Shown here in pieces: positions 37,566-47,209 of a stretch of DNA of 64,000 bases. The stretch lies in assembly GCA_016705335.1 (NCBI GenBank), contig JADIYN010000007.1, forward strand, positions 134,103 to 198,102, read 5' to 3'. The translations under genes and the position numbers were made by a program. The notes beneath the pieces were generated by a model. That model was not told where the DNA came from, did no database searches, and saw nothing but the letters and a program-made list of their open reading frames with translations. This DNA comes from Draconibacterium sp. Its GTDB lineage: Bacteria; Bacteroidota; Bacteroidia; Bacteroidales; Prolixibacteraceae. The number at the start of each line of letters is the position of its first letter. Position 1 is the first letter of the stretch.

Positions 37566-39987
37566 ATGAAACAAATTCTCTTTTTATCGATTGTATTATT
37601 ACTCGCATCAAACGTTTTTGCACAACGCACTGAAATAACTCTTGAAAAAGGTTGGAAATTTAAAAAGGGTGATTTTCCTGATGCAATAAAACCTGATTTT
37701 AATGACAGTCAGTGGGCTTATGTTTCTGTTCCTCACGACTGGGCAATCTACGGTCCATTTGATAAAACAGTTGATATGCAGGTTATTGCCATCACTCAAA
37801 ACAATGAAAAGGCAGCAACGGAAAAAACGGGAAGAACTGGTGCGCTGCCATTTATTGGTGTTGGTTGGTACCGAATCGCTTTTGAAGTTCCTGAATTTCA
37901 AAAAAGTAAACAGGTTTTGTTGACTTTTGATGGTGCAATGAGTGAAGCACAGGTTTTTGTAAATGGGAAAAAGGTGGGAGAACGTCCTTACGGTTACAGC
38001 TATTTTTATTTCGATATTACTTCGTATTTGAACCCAAATGGAAATAATTTACTGGCAGTGCGACTTGAAAACAAACCAAAATCATCACGTTGGTATCCCG
38101 GTGCAGGTATTTACCGTAAAGTGCAGATTATTGTAAAAGATGAAGTGAACTTTGAACATTGGGGAACATTTATTACAACTCCGTTTATTTCGGATGAAGC
38201 AGCAAAAGTGAATATTAAAACCCAAGTAAATGGAAGCGATGTTAAGCTGGTAACCACCATTAAAGATTCCGATGGGAAAGAAATAACTTCTGGATCGACC
38301 ACACACATGTTTGGTGATGAATTGGAACAAAATCTTGCTGTTCCAAATCCAAAACTATGGAGTCCGGAATCTCCGTATTTATATTTCGCTGTTTTACAGG
38401 TATTTCAAAATAATGTTTTAAAAGATGAACAAACCATTCGTTTCGGTATCCGAAAAATTGAATTCAAAGCCGATGAAGGTTTTTTCTTAAATGGCAAAGT
38501 CACAAAATTTAAAGGAGTTTGTTTGCACCACGATTTGGGACCGCTCGGCGCAGCTGTAAACAAAGCTGCACTTCGCAGGCAACTTGCTATTTTAAAAGAT
38601 ATGGGTTGTAATGCAATCCGCTCGGCTCACAACATGCCTTCGCTTGAACAGGTTGAATTGTGCGATGAAATGGGTTTTATGATGGTCGCCGAAAGTTTTG
38701 ATGAATGGGCAAAACCAAAAGTTGAAAATGGCTACAACCGTTTTTTTAACGATTGGGCTGAAAAAGACATTCAAAATCTTGTTCGTGCAACCCGAAATCA
38801 CCCAAGTATTGTAATGTGGAGCGCCGGTAACGAAGTCCCGGACCAATGGGGAAATGAAGGCATAAAACGATTAAAGTTTTTGCAGGATTTATTTCACAAA
38901 GAAGATCCGACACGCCTTGTAACAGTTGGAATGGATCAGGTGGCAAACACCCTGAAAAACGGGTTTGGTGCAATGCTCGATATTCCCGGGGTTGAATTAT
39001 CGCTTGCCACTTTACGGCGAGGCACGTGAAAAGTTCCCGCAGGGATTTATTTTGGGTTCCGAAACGGCATCGACATTGAGTTCGAGGGGAGTATATAAAT
39101 TCCCGGTTGAGTTTGCTAAAGACAAAAAATATAAAGATTTGCAGTGTTCTTCCTATGATTTTGAATGTTGCAACTGGTCGAATATCCCTGATGATGATTT
39201 TGTATGGCAGGATGATTATGACTGGGTAATTGGCGAATTTGTCTGGACGGGATTTGATTATCTGGGCGAGCCAACTCCGTATGACGATTATTGGCCATCG
39301 CGCAGTTCCTACTTTGGTATTTGCGATTTGGCCGGTTTGCCAAAAGACCGCTATTATTTATACCGCAGCCGCTGGAATACAAAAGATGAAACATTGCATA
39401 TTTTACCACATTGGAACTGGGAAGGTCGCGAAGGTGAAACCACACCTGTTTTTGTTTATACAAATTACGACAGTGCCGAATTGTTTGTAAACGGCAAAAG
39501 CCAGGGCATTCATAAAAAAAATAAAGATATGAATACGCAACGTTACAGGTTAATGTGGATGGATGTAAAGTATGAACCCGGAACATTAAAAGTTGTTGCT
39601 TTAGACAAAGCGGGAAAACCTGTTGCCGAAAAAGAAATTCACACCGCCGGAAAGCCGCACCATTTAATACTTTCAACAGATAAAAAGAACTTTCGGCTGA
39701 CGGAAAAGATTTGGCTTATGTTACAGTTTCCGTGGTTGACAATGATGGGAATTTGTGTCCAACCGCTGATAATCAACTTCAGTTTAATGTTTCGGGGAGC
39801 CGGAACTTACCGCGCCGCCTGTAATGGTGATGCTACTTCAGTTGAACAATTTCATTTGCCCACAATGAAAACGTTTAACGGAAAATTGGTAGTAACAGTT
39901 CAGTCATCAGAAAAAGCTGGTAAAATTGAGTTGGAAGTGAGTGGAAAAGGATTGAAAAAAGCGGGGATCACGATATTTGGGATGTAA
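37566..39987 (+). CDS. Beta-galactosidase-type glycoside hydrolase family 2 (frameshifted)
   Basis: Secreted GH2 enzyme of about 805 codons. Signal peptide (cleavage after NVFA), then GWKFKKGDFPDA, VPHDWAIYGP and VGWYRIAFEVPEF in the sugar-binding domain. The barrel has GVCLHHDLGPLGAAVN, RSAHNMPSLEQVELCD and the acid/base Glu in MWSAGNEV. The frame changes near 39005, then NYRLPLYGEAREKF and the nucleophile Glu in LGSETASTLSSRG. Segment WTGFDYLGEPTPY is nearly identical in the other GH2 gene. At 39694-39797 a lost T and a gained G cancel: the neighbouring frame reads SADGKDLAYVTVSVVD, which matches the sister gene, so ~34 residues there are scrambled. Substrate probably a beta-galactoside or beta-glucuronide. 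Confidence 0.87.
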
Positions 39988-39992
39988 TAAAT

Positions 39993-40391
39993 CTATAATT
40001 TATCTGATTTTAGTACTTCGCCATCATTGTTAAACAAGTATTCAAACCTATCGAGTTTTTCATCGCGGATGATTAGTTCGAACAAAATATCTTCGCCACG
40101 GAAAATTATTATTGCATTCATGATTTCGCCAAATGATTTGCCGGTTGTTTTAATGTTTTCGGGCAATTCATCGGGCCAAAGGTTTTTTCGGTATTCCTCC
40201 AAAATGCCTTTCCCCGAAAACCTGGCAATGTGTTCAATATCGTTTAGATAAAAAATAGCTTCGTAAACTGTTCCTTTTTGTTCCCATTCTGTGTTTTTTG
40301 AATCGGGGAATTTATCGGCAAACAAAGATTTTACTGAATTGGGAATAGATTTTTTCTGGCTTTTAAAAATATTAATAAACGGTAGTTTCAT
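39993..40391 (-). CDS. PepSY-like domain protein
   Basis: A 132-residue protein resembling the PepSY-like (BLIP-like, DUF2874) family. The segments VKSLFADKFPDSKNTEWEQ and YEAIFYLNDIEHIARFSGKGILEEY match this fold of small beta-alpha domains often exported in Bacteroidota. No signal peptide is evident (it starts MKLPFINIFKSQKK), so this copy may be cytosolic. Function unknown; possibly protein- or peptide-binding. It lies downstream of the ECF sigma gene on the same strand, 100 bases away. Confidence 0.68.
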   Translation of the reverse strand: MKLPFINIFKSQKKSIPNSVKSLFADKFPDSKNTEWEQKGTVYEAIFYLNDIEHIARFSGKGILEEYRKNLWPDELPENIKTTGKSFGEIMNAIIIFRGEDILFELIIRDEKLDRFEYLFNNDGEVLKSDKL

Positions 40392-40491
40392 GTCTTTTTC
40401 TGTTTTGATGAAATATTAAAAATCTGTTGGTTGCAGAAAATCAATGTTTCAAGTTTTTAGACGGTTAACTTTTAAAAAGTAACAACAAAGT

Positions 40492-41061
40492 TTATTCGTT
40501 ACCAAACATTTTAAAATAGAGATAAACCACCCGTGTTCGTGCCCTTTTTAGTCTCATTTTCACGGCATCCTCGCTTGTTGAAAGGGATACTGCAATTTCT
40601 CTTATTGAAAGTGAATCCTGGTATTTCATCATCAGCAACGCTTTTTCTTCAGCATGTATTTTTTCAAATACAACCATTAAGTTTTCGTAACTAATTTCAG
40701 AAATTTCGGTACTCGACTCGTCAATAATTTCAGGTAATTCGTTTTCCTGGTTCCAGTTTGGGTAGTGCAATTGTTTCTTTTTCCTGAGATAATCGATTAC
40801 TGTATTGTAAGTAATTGAATACAGCCATGAAGAAAACGATGACATTCCTTTAAAACTTTCTAGTTTTTCAAATGCCTTTGTCAATATGTCGTTTGCAAAT
40901 TCCTCTGATTTCTGTTTGTCCTTGAAAAAACTGTAACATTTATCGTTGACTTTTGGGAAATAACGTTTAAATAACAGCCCGAAGAGTTCAGTTTTCCCTT
41001 CAGTAATTATTTTATTAACTATTTCTTTGTCGGTTAAATTGTTGTTTTTCAAACCAGTCAT
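40492..41061 (-). CDS. RNA polymerase sigma factor, ECF type
   Basis: ECF sigma factor of 189 residues. Sigma-2: EEFANDILTKAFEKLESFKGMSSFSSWLYSITYNTVIDYLRKKK. Sigma-4: HAEEKALLMMKYQDSLSIREIAVSLSTSEDAVKMRLKRARTRV, with the HTH in the last third. ATG 41061 (MTGLKN) is preferred; a TTG at 41070 is possible. It is divergent from the lipoprotein/L,D-transpeptidase cluster with about 150 bases between, so it may control that cluster, which would fit an envelope-stress role. No anti-sigma factor is next to it. The downstream gene is the PepSY-like protein. Confidence 0.87.
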   Translation of the reverse strand: MTGLKNNNLTDKEIVNKIITEGKTELFGLLFKRYFPKVNDKCYSFFKDKQKSEEFANDILTKAFEKLESFKGMSSFSSWLYSITYNTVIDYLRKKKQLHYPNWNQENELPEIIDESSTEISEISYENLMVVFEKIHAEEKALLMMKYQDSLSIREIAVSLSTSEDAVKMRLKRARTRVVYLYFKMFGNE

Positions 41062-41213
41062 ACTTAACAATGAAGATGAATTGCATAAATTTTGCGGAAA
41101 ATTACATTTTTTTTTTCATTGGCCTGTTACTTCATGTCAACACTTCGTCAAAATACATGAATGACAATGAAAAGAACATTCAAAATAAATATTAACAAAA
41201 AATGATTAGAATT

Positions 41214-41807
41214 ATGAAAAGGATTTTTTATGTATTATCGATTGTTGCTGCTACTTTAATTTTTACAAGTTGCGCAAAAGCACCACAAGCTGAAATTGAT
41301 GCTGCTAAAGCTGCATTGGAACAAGCAAAAACAGCTCAGGCTGACCTTTATGTTGAAGGAGATTTTCTTGCAGTTCAGGATTCATTGAACGCTGTAATGG
41401 TTGAAATCGAAGCGCAGTCTTCAAAACTTTTCAAAAGCTACGGTGCGTCAAAAGAAAAATTGGCTACAATTGCAACTCAGGCTACTGAATTAGTTGCAAA
41501 AACCGATGTTAGAAAAGAAGAAATCAAAACTGAAGTTGCTACTGCTGAAGCTGCAACACTGGCTTTGATTGAAGAAAACAACGCATTATTGGCAAAAGCA
41601 CCAAAAGGCAAAGAAGGTAAAGAAGCTATCGAAGCAATTAAACTTGACTTAACAGGCATCACTTCTTCAGTTGGTGAAGTTTCTGGTTTAATGGCAAACG
41701 GTGACTTACTTGGCGCTCAAACAAAAGTTAATGCTGCTCAGCAAAAAGCTACCGAAATCAATACTGAATTAAAAACTGTATTGGAAAAAGCTAAAATCAA
41801 ATTTTAA
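41214..41807 (+). CDS. Coiled-coil lipoprotein (DUF4398-like)
   Basis: Lipoprotein of about 197 residues. Signal MKRIFYVLSIVAATLIFTSC with lipobox Cys; ATG 41202 is an alternative start four codons upstream. The rest is almost entirely helical, rich in Ala, Glu and Lys (AEIDAAKAALEQAKTAQADLY, LATIATQATELVAKTDVRKEE, KVNAAQQKATEINTELK), a coiled-coil rod. The start resembles DUF4398 helices, and a related helix occurs at the N-terminus of the next gene's L,D-transpeptidase, suggesting that the two act together at the peptidoglycan layer, as Lpp-like tethers do. A strong terminator follows. Confidence 0.75.
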   Translation: MKRIFYVLSIVAATLIFTSCAKAPQAEIDAAKAALEQAKTAQADLYVEGDFLAVQDSLNAVMVEIEAQSSKLFKSYGASKEKLATIATQATELVAKTDVRKEEIKTEVATAEAATLALIEENNALLAKAPKGKEGKEAIEAIKLDLTGITSSVGEVSGLMANGDLLGAQTKVNAAQQKATEINTELKTVLEKAKIKF

Positions 41808-41831
41808 GAAGCTAAAAAATAAAGAAGAAAT

Positions 41832-41858
41832 GCCGGGGCTTGTAAACCCCGGCTTTTT
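41832..41858 (+). terminator. Rho-independent terminator
   Basis: GCCGGGG/CCCCGGC stem with an 8-base loop followed by TTTTT, directly behind the coiled-coil lipoprotein gene and before the L,D-transpeptidase gene. It likely limits read-through into the downstream cluster. Confidence 0.85.
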
Positions 41859-41874
41859 CATATAAATTATAACG

Positions 41875-42982
41875 GTGAAGAAATTATCCACTTTTTTTAT
41901 TTATCTGTTTATAGTCGCTTTGATTCTTGCAGTTGGCTATTCGGTTTTTATCTATGTGACTGTTAAACCACCGTTGGAAGAAATAAATTCAGCACGCGAA
42001 TCGTTGGCTTCAGCAAAAAGCAAGTTGGCAGGTAGATATGCCAACGAAAAATTAAAGGAAGCCGAAAGTTTGTACAATTGGTCGATGAAAGAGTGGGAAA
42101 AGCAAAACAGTAAATTTTTTTGTGTTTCGGGATTATTCACTCACACGTGATCTGGCGTTAAAATCGATTGATAAAAGTGGAAATGCCGGTAAAGAAGCAA
42201 GCAGTGTAAAAAATAAACTTCAAAAAAAAGTTGAAACGCAATTATCGACTTTAAAAACTCAAATTACCCGGTTCGAAAAATATTATAAAAACCTTGTTTT
42301 GGGGAAAGCAACAATAAACGCTTTCAACAAGGGAAAAACGCATTTTCTTGAAGCACAGATTGAATATAAAAAGAAAGATTTCCAACAAGCTTCGAAGCTC
42401 GCAAAAAAAGCTTCGGATGGAATCTCACAAGCCGAAAAATCGGCACATATTAAGTTGGTAGAATTTTACAACAATTACCCAACCTGGGAGAAAAACACAA
42501 AATTGGCATATAACCTGTCGAAAAAAGGGCAAACCGTAATTCTAGTTGATAAAATTCAGTCAACTTTAATTCTGCTGAAAGGTGGAAAAGAAATAAAAAG
42601 TTTTTCAGCCGAATTCGGTAAAAGCTGGATGGGCGATAAATTGTATGCCGGCGATAAGGCAACTCCGGAAGGGGTATATAAAATACTAGAGAAAAAAGGC
42701 GGTGCAAAAACAAAATATTACAAAGCGCTGCTCATCAATTATCCAAACAGTGATGATCAAAGAAGATTTGACAAAATGGTGAAATCGGGAGAAATATCGA
42801 AAAAGACACACATTGGAGGATTGATTGAAATACATGGCGACGGAGGCAAGGGTGTGCACTGGACTGACGGTTGTATTGCGTTGGAAAACAGTGAAATGGA
42901 TGCTGTTTACAATCAGGCAGCTGTAAATACCACTGTTGTTATTGTAGGTTCGAGATTACCACTTGAAGATTATTTGAATTAA
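41875..42982 (+). CDS. L,D-transpeptidase (YkuD) with coiled-coil region (frameshifted)
   Basis: One gene of about 368 codons, starting at GTG 41875 (no ATG fits). An N-terminal membrane anchor (residues 5-28) is followed by a DUF4398-like helix (EEINSARESLASAKSKLAGRYANE). The frame changes at the T-run 42115-42121 and continues VFRDYSLTRDLALKSIDKS, then more coiled coil, and a YkuD domain from about residue 225. Catalytic His and Cys are in EIHGDGGKGVHWTDGCIAL. It should form 3-3 crosslinks in peptidoglycan or attach proteins to it from the periplasmic face. First of three consecutive transpeptidase-like genes. Confidence 0.85.
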
Positions 42983-42983
42983 A

Positions 42984-43661
42984 ATGGAAAAAATCAAAAA
43001 ATATATCATATACCTGCTTTTTACAATTGTAATTGTAGGGTTAATTGCACTTTTTGCCTATATAAATGTCTTGGTTGTACCTAATATTCAGTTCGCAAAA
43101 TATCAGTCAGGATTAAGCAAAACAACTTCAATTGACTCAACTTTTAATGAAGAAGCTGAATTAAAGGCCCTCAATAAGAAGTTTGATCAATTAAACAAAA
43201 AAATACAACGTCTGGCTCCCGGCAACGCGTTTCTTGTAATAAATACAACAAACAACACTTTCGAACTTTATAAAAACAATGAGATTATCCGCGAAGGAAA
43301 GTGTTCAACAGGAAGTTTTATATCACTTGAAGTTGACAGTACAAAATCATATTTGTTTGAAACGCCAAAAGGTGTAATGACAGTTCAGAATAAAATAACA
43401 AACCCGGTTTGGACAAAACCCGACTGGGCATTTATAGAAGAAGGGCTTCCTGTACCTCCTCAGGGACATTCTTCGCGTCGTGAAGCTAATGTACTGGGCG
43501 ATTATGCATTAAAACTGGGTGATGGTTATATGATTCACGGGACCTTGTATCAGCGCTTGATTGGTTCGCCGGTAACGCATGGATGCGTGCGGTTGCTTGA
43601 CGATGATTTGGAAGCTGTTTATAAAACACTTCCGGTGGGTGCAAAAGTTTTTATCTATTAA
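42984..43661 (+). CDS. L,D-transpeptidase (YkuD), membrane-anchored
   Basis: A 225-residue anchored L,D-transpeptidase. One membrane helix (about residues 7-32), a short coiled-coil linker, then the YkuD domain: FLVINTTNNTFELYKNNEIIREG, PKGVMTVQNKITNPVWTKPDWAF, and the active-site HGTLYQRLIGSPVTHGCVRL with catalytic Cys. It starts 1 base after the stop of the previous gene, so the two are co-translated. The YkuD core is intact, unlike the next gene. Intact frame. Confidence 0.92.
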   Translation: MEKIKKYIIYLLFTIVIVGLIALFAYINVLVVPNIQFAKYQSGLSKTTSIDSTFNEEAELKALNKKFDQLNKKIQRLAPGNAFLVINTTNNTFELYKNNEIIREGKCSTGSFISLEVDSTKSYLFETPKGVMTVQNKITNPVWTKPDWAFIEEGLPVPPQGHSSRREANVLGDYALKLGDGYMIHGTLYQRLIGSPVTHGCVRLLDDDLEAVYKTLPVGAKVFIY

Positions 43662-43670
43662 ATTCTGAAA

Positions 43671-44432
43671 ATGAAAGATTTCTTTATAAAGTATAAAATT
43701 GGTTTTATTGTTACAATTGCTGTTTTTGTGATTTTGTCAGCTTTTACTGTTGTTCGTTATATTCAGGCTGAAAAAGCAGTAAAACTGGCAATCGATGAAA
43801 AGAAATTAAACTTTGCAGAAACAGATGTTGATGATAAAGGTTGGAGTATTCCTGAAATTGAAAAGAAAAAGAAGGAAGTTCACTGGATGGAACAGCAGCT
43901 TTTACTGGCAAAAACCGATTCCCTTAATTTGGGGATCAACCTTGCCGACAGCACTGTTCAGGTACTTTTAAAAGGTACTGTTTTACTTCAGGCCAACATT
44001 TTAAAGCAGTTACCTGCACAATTTACCGACTCACTAAATTACCCTGCATACCTTGATTTTACTACAATCTCGAAAATTGTGGGGGAAAATTCAACTAGTG
44101 TAAAACGCCCGGTAAAAAAAGTACGGGCTCCAAAAAACGAAAACGAAGTACAGGAAGTTAAACACGATACAATTCCCGAAGCTCCAATAATTTGGCAATT
44201 CGTGCTAAACAATAATATCGAAGTTGTAATAACAGGAGTTGGTTTGGGAAAAGATTCGCTTTTGGATATGAATTTCAATAAAGATATTTTAAAATATAAA
44301 TTTGAAAAACTGAAAGACAACGTGTTTCCAAAAACTTATATGCCAACCCTGTATATTTGGCTGAGTGACAAAGATGCCAAAGCAATTTACAGGGCCATTC
44401 CCGGAAATGGAAGGGTAGTTTTTAAGATTTAA
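43671..44432 (+). CDS. Anchored YkuD-like protein lacking catalytic residues
   Basis: A 253-residue membrane-anchored protein (helix about residues 10-30) next to two L,D-transpeptidases. Its middle strand INLADSTVQVLLKGTVLLQANI aligns with INTTNNTFELYKNNEIIREG of the gene before, and its end LSDKDAKAIYRAIPGNGRVVFKI aligns with LLDDDLEAVYKTLPVGAKVFIY. The HxxxH...GCVRL active-site segment is absent; a charged linker and hydrophobic strands stand there instead. I infer a degenerate transpeptidase that binds peptidoglycan or the partner enzymes, but homology is judged by eye and remains moderate. Starts 9 bases after the previous stop. Confidence 0.6.
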   Translation: MKDFFIKYKIGFIVTIAVFVILSAFTVVRYIQAEKAVKLAIDEKKLNFAETDVDDKGWSIPEIEKKKKEVHWMEQQLLLAKTDSLNLGINLADSTVQVLLKGTVLLQANILKQLPAQFTDSLNYPAYLDFTTISKIVGENSTSVKRPVKKVRAPKNENEVQEVKHDTIPEAPIIWQFVLNNNIEVVITGVGLGKDSLLDMNFNKDILKYKFEKLKDNVFPKTYMPTLYIWLSDKDAKAIYRAIPGNGRVVFKI

Positions 44433-44496
44433 ATAACATCAGCATCTGTTATATTTTTTTAGCTTTGTTTTCATTAATCAATTAAAGCAATCAATA

Positions 44497-45330
44497 ATGA
44501 AATTAAAAGCTTTGGCGCTTTTGTTTGCAATTACTTCAATAATTTGCAATGCGCAGGAAACAAAACCAGGTCAGCAACCACCTCCCGAAACAGGGGAAAA
44601 ATTCAAAGTGGGAATGGCAGGTTACACATTTGTGAAATTCGATCTCGACAAAACACTTGAAACTTTGAAAAGGACTGATGTGCATTATTTGTGTATCAAA
44701 GATTTTCATTTGCCAATGACAAGCACCGACGAAGAAATTACTGCTTTTCATGCAAAACTGAAAGCCGCCGATGTTACAGGTTATGCAGTTGGCCCAATTT
44801 ATATGAAAACAGAAGAGGAAATCGACAAAGCGTTTGAATATGCAAAAAGGGTAGGAGTGAAACTGATAGTTGGCGTTCCCAATGTTGAACTGCTTCCTTA
44901 TGTCGATAAAAAAGTGAAAGAGTATGATTTTAACTATGCTATCCACCTGCACGGGCCGGATATAAAGATTTATCCTGATGCCGAAGATGTTTGGAATCAT
45001 GTAAAAGACCTTGATCCAAGAATTGGAATGTGCCTTGATATTGGCCACGATACCCGCAATGGCAAAGACCCTGTTGCCGATCTTAAAAAATACCATACCC
45101 GTGTTTTCGATATGCACATTAAAGATGTTACAGGAACAACAAAACTTGGTTATTCACTCGAAATTGGCCGTGGCGTAATAGATTTTCCGGCTCTTGTGAA
45201 AATGCTGCGCAAAGTTGGATATACAGGCATTTGCAGTCTTGAACACGAAAAAGATATGGATAACCCGTTTTTGGGAATTGCCGAATCGATTGGTTATTTC
45301 AGGGGTGTAATTGCAACAACAAAAAAATAG
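44497..45330 (+). CDS. Secreted sugar phosphate isomerase/epimerase-like TIM-barrel protein
   Basis: A 277-residue protein of the xylose isomerase-like TIM-barrel family (AP endonuclease family 2 fold) with a signal peptide (ICNAQ). Metal-binding features: LCIKDFHLP, LIVGVPNVELLPY, AIHLHGPDIKIYPDAEDV, GMCLDIGHDT, HIKDVTG and the final CSLEHEKDM. The periplasmic location points to action on a free or oxidised sugar, not a phosphorylated one. Related secreted proteins occur with DUF1080 domains in keto-sugar processing; the DUF1080 lipoprotein at 7.6 kb may be a partner, but the two genes are 37 kb apart. Followed by a strong terminator. Confidence 0.82.
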   Translation: MKLKALALLFAITSIICNAQETKPGQQPPPETGEKFKVGMAGYTFVKFDLDKTLETLKRTDVHYLCIKDFHLPMTSTDEEITAFHAKLKAADVTGYAVGPIYMKTEEEIDKAFEYAKRVGVKLIVGVPNVELLPYVDKKVKEYDFNYAIHLHGPDIKIYPDAEDVWNHVKDLDPRIGMCLDIGHDTRNGKDPVADLKKYHTRVFDMHIKDVTGTTKLGYSLEIGRGVIDFPALVKMLRKVGYTGICSLEHEKDMDNPFLGIAESIGYFRGVIATTKK

Positions 45331-45348
45331 GATTAAAAAAATTTATAA

Positions 45349-45385
45349 AAAAGGCTGGGTTCTTCTGTACCCGGCCTTTTTCTTT
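45349..45385 (+). terminator. Rho-independent terminator
   Basis: A 12-bp stem (AAAAGGCTGGGT with ACCCGGCCTTTT, one G-U pair), 8-base loop, then T-run, immediately behind the isomerase/epimerase-like gene. Confidence 0.82.
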
Positions 45386-45547
45386 GCTGTTTTTATCAAT
45401 ATGATTTCATTCGCTCAACATTCTGTTTTTCAGGCTGAACAGCGCAAATTTGTTGGCTTCTGTAAATTTAATGTGTAAAGTTTCGCGTTGTTATTTCAAC
45501 TAAAACCCTTTTGAAATGTTTCAATAGAAATTTTAAAAAATATAATA

Positions 45548-45988
45548 ATGTACACAGGACTTTTACATACCCACAACTTGTTTCGCTGGTTGGTTTTAAT
45601 TGCTTTGGTTTTAGCTGTTTTGTTTGCTTTTGCAGGCTGGTTTGGAAAGCGGGAATGGAACAAAAAAGACAACTTAACCGGGTTGTTACTGACCATTTTT
45701 ATGGATATTCAGTTTTTGGTTGGATTAATATTATACGCGTTTGTAAGTCCTGTAACCAAAACTGCATTTAATGATTTTGGAGCTGCCATGAAAAATGCCG
45801 ACCTCCGTTTTTACGCAGTTGAACACATTCTAATGATGGTAATTGCTTTTGTTTTGGTACATATTGGCCGTTCAAAATCGAAAAAAGATATTGCTCCATG
45901 GAAAAAACATCGCAGTGCCGCTATATTTTATGGTATTGCTTTATTGTTGGTTTTAGCCGGCATTCCATGGGAAAGAGCATTAATGTAA
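45548..45988 (+). CDS. Small four-helix membrane protein (cytochrome b-like)
   Basis: A 146-residue integral membrane protein with four helices and conserved-looking histidines in GLLHTHNLFRW, VEHILMMVIAFVLVHIGR and a fourth helix before the end. This group is often labelled cytochrome B in Bacteroidota, because the histidines could bind heme, but no proof exists. Monocistronic, starting at ATG 45548. Function unknown; possibly an electron-transfer or heme-binding membrane protein. Confidence 0.72.
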   Translation: MYTGLLHTHNLFRWLVLIALVLAVLFAFAGWFGKREWNKKDNLTGLLLTIFMDIQFLVGLILYAFVSPVTKTAFNDFGAAMKNADLRFYAVEHILMMVIAFVLVHIGRSKSKKDIAPWKKHRSAAIFYGIALLLVLAGIPWERALM

Positions 45989-46096
45989 ACCGGGTTTTAA
46001 ACTACATAGAATTTTAAGGATTTAACTTATTTTCTGGTTGAAGAATAAGTAGATAAAAGAACAGTTTCCTGATTTGATCCTGACAGTAAGCAATTC

Positions 46097-47199
46097 TCAA
46101 TATTTTGGCATCATTTCAATTAACTCCCCGTCAGTTGTGCGGAAATGTCCCATTAAATTGGCAGTTAAACATGAATGTACAGGGATTATTTCGACCAAAT
46201 CACCAACTTCGAAATTTTTAAACTGATTTTGGGCGACTTTTATAATTCCATGTTCCTGCGATAGTTTGGAGAGATAATTCGTTGAGTCGAGCATTATTTT
46301 TTTACCGTTTTTATTTATAATAACCCGGCCAAACATGCTTTTTCCATCAATGTTTATGATTTCTTCCCTCTAGAAAAATGAACAGCACCGCCGTGCACAA
46401 CAACTTCATTTCGCATAATATGCTTTGCTACAACCGGACAAACCATTTTTACTGCAATATCATCAAACGAACAAACACCAAGGTTTTGCTGCATCAAATC
46501 GTAAAACACAAAATTACCCGGGCGCATTTCATCAACACCATTAAAAGTAGTGCAAATTGTTGCGGAAGGTGTATCGCCCATGCTGATTTCAATATTTGGG
46601 AATATAGATTTGTATTGCCGTTTTAAAGATTTCAACTTTAGCAAGGCATCAAAATGTCGGCTAAAAATTTCATCGGTGGAAGCGGCACTGTAAGTATGTC
46701 CGGTGTGAGTTAAAAAACCTTTGAATTTCAGCTTGTCGCTTTTTGTTATTTTCCCGATTATCATTTCAATCAGGCTTGTATCTGAGGGATCTATTCCTGT
46801 ACGGTTGTTTCCTGTATCAATTTTCAACCAGACACCCAGATTCTGTGTTGCCTTTTCGGCTAAAAAAGCAATAGCTTCCGTGTTTTCAACCAAAATTTGA
46901 AGTTTGATTTTTGCTGCAAGCCTGTTTAAATTATCTATTTCAAGAATATTTAAAGGAAAAGCAATTGTAATGTCGCTCCACCCGTTTGCAGCAAAATATT
47001 CAGCCATTTGCACCGACGAAACAGTGATGGCTTCAATGCCAAAATCCCTGAACCACTCACCAATTTTTGCCGATTGGTGCGTTTTAAAATGCGGACGGAA
47101 ACGCATTTTGTGGTCAGTGGCTTTTTTAGCCATTCTTTCAATATTCCGAATACAAATTTCTTTGTCGAGAACCAATGTCGGGCGAATTATTTTAGTCAT
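46097..47199 (-). CDS. D-threonine aldolase / D-serine dehydratase-like PLP enzyme (single frameshift)
   Basis: A ~367-residue fold-type III PLP enzyme. The alanine racemase-like barrel begins RPTLVLDKEICIRNIERMAKKA with the PLP lysine in FRPHFKTHQSAKIG, then KIDTGNNRTGI and LTHTGHTYSA. The frame breaks near 46367 at a GGG run and continues EEIINIDGKSMFGRVIIN to the D-serine dehydratase-like C-terminal domain, with the metal-binding His and Cys in IIPVHSCLTANLM. The family splits D-threonine to glycine and acetaldehyde or dehydrates D-serine; substrate is not decided by the sequence. It starts 10 bases after the pncB stop, so the two form an operon. Confidence 0.82.
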
Positions 47200-47209
47200 T
47201 GCATAAAAC

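Noticed and set aside
39116..39676. 186-codon frame on the - strand inside the GH2 gene
   Set aside because: Antisense shadow of the GH2 catalytic and C-terminal region; no recognisable domain.
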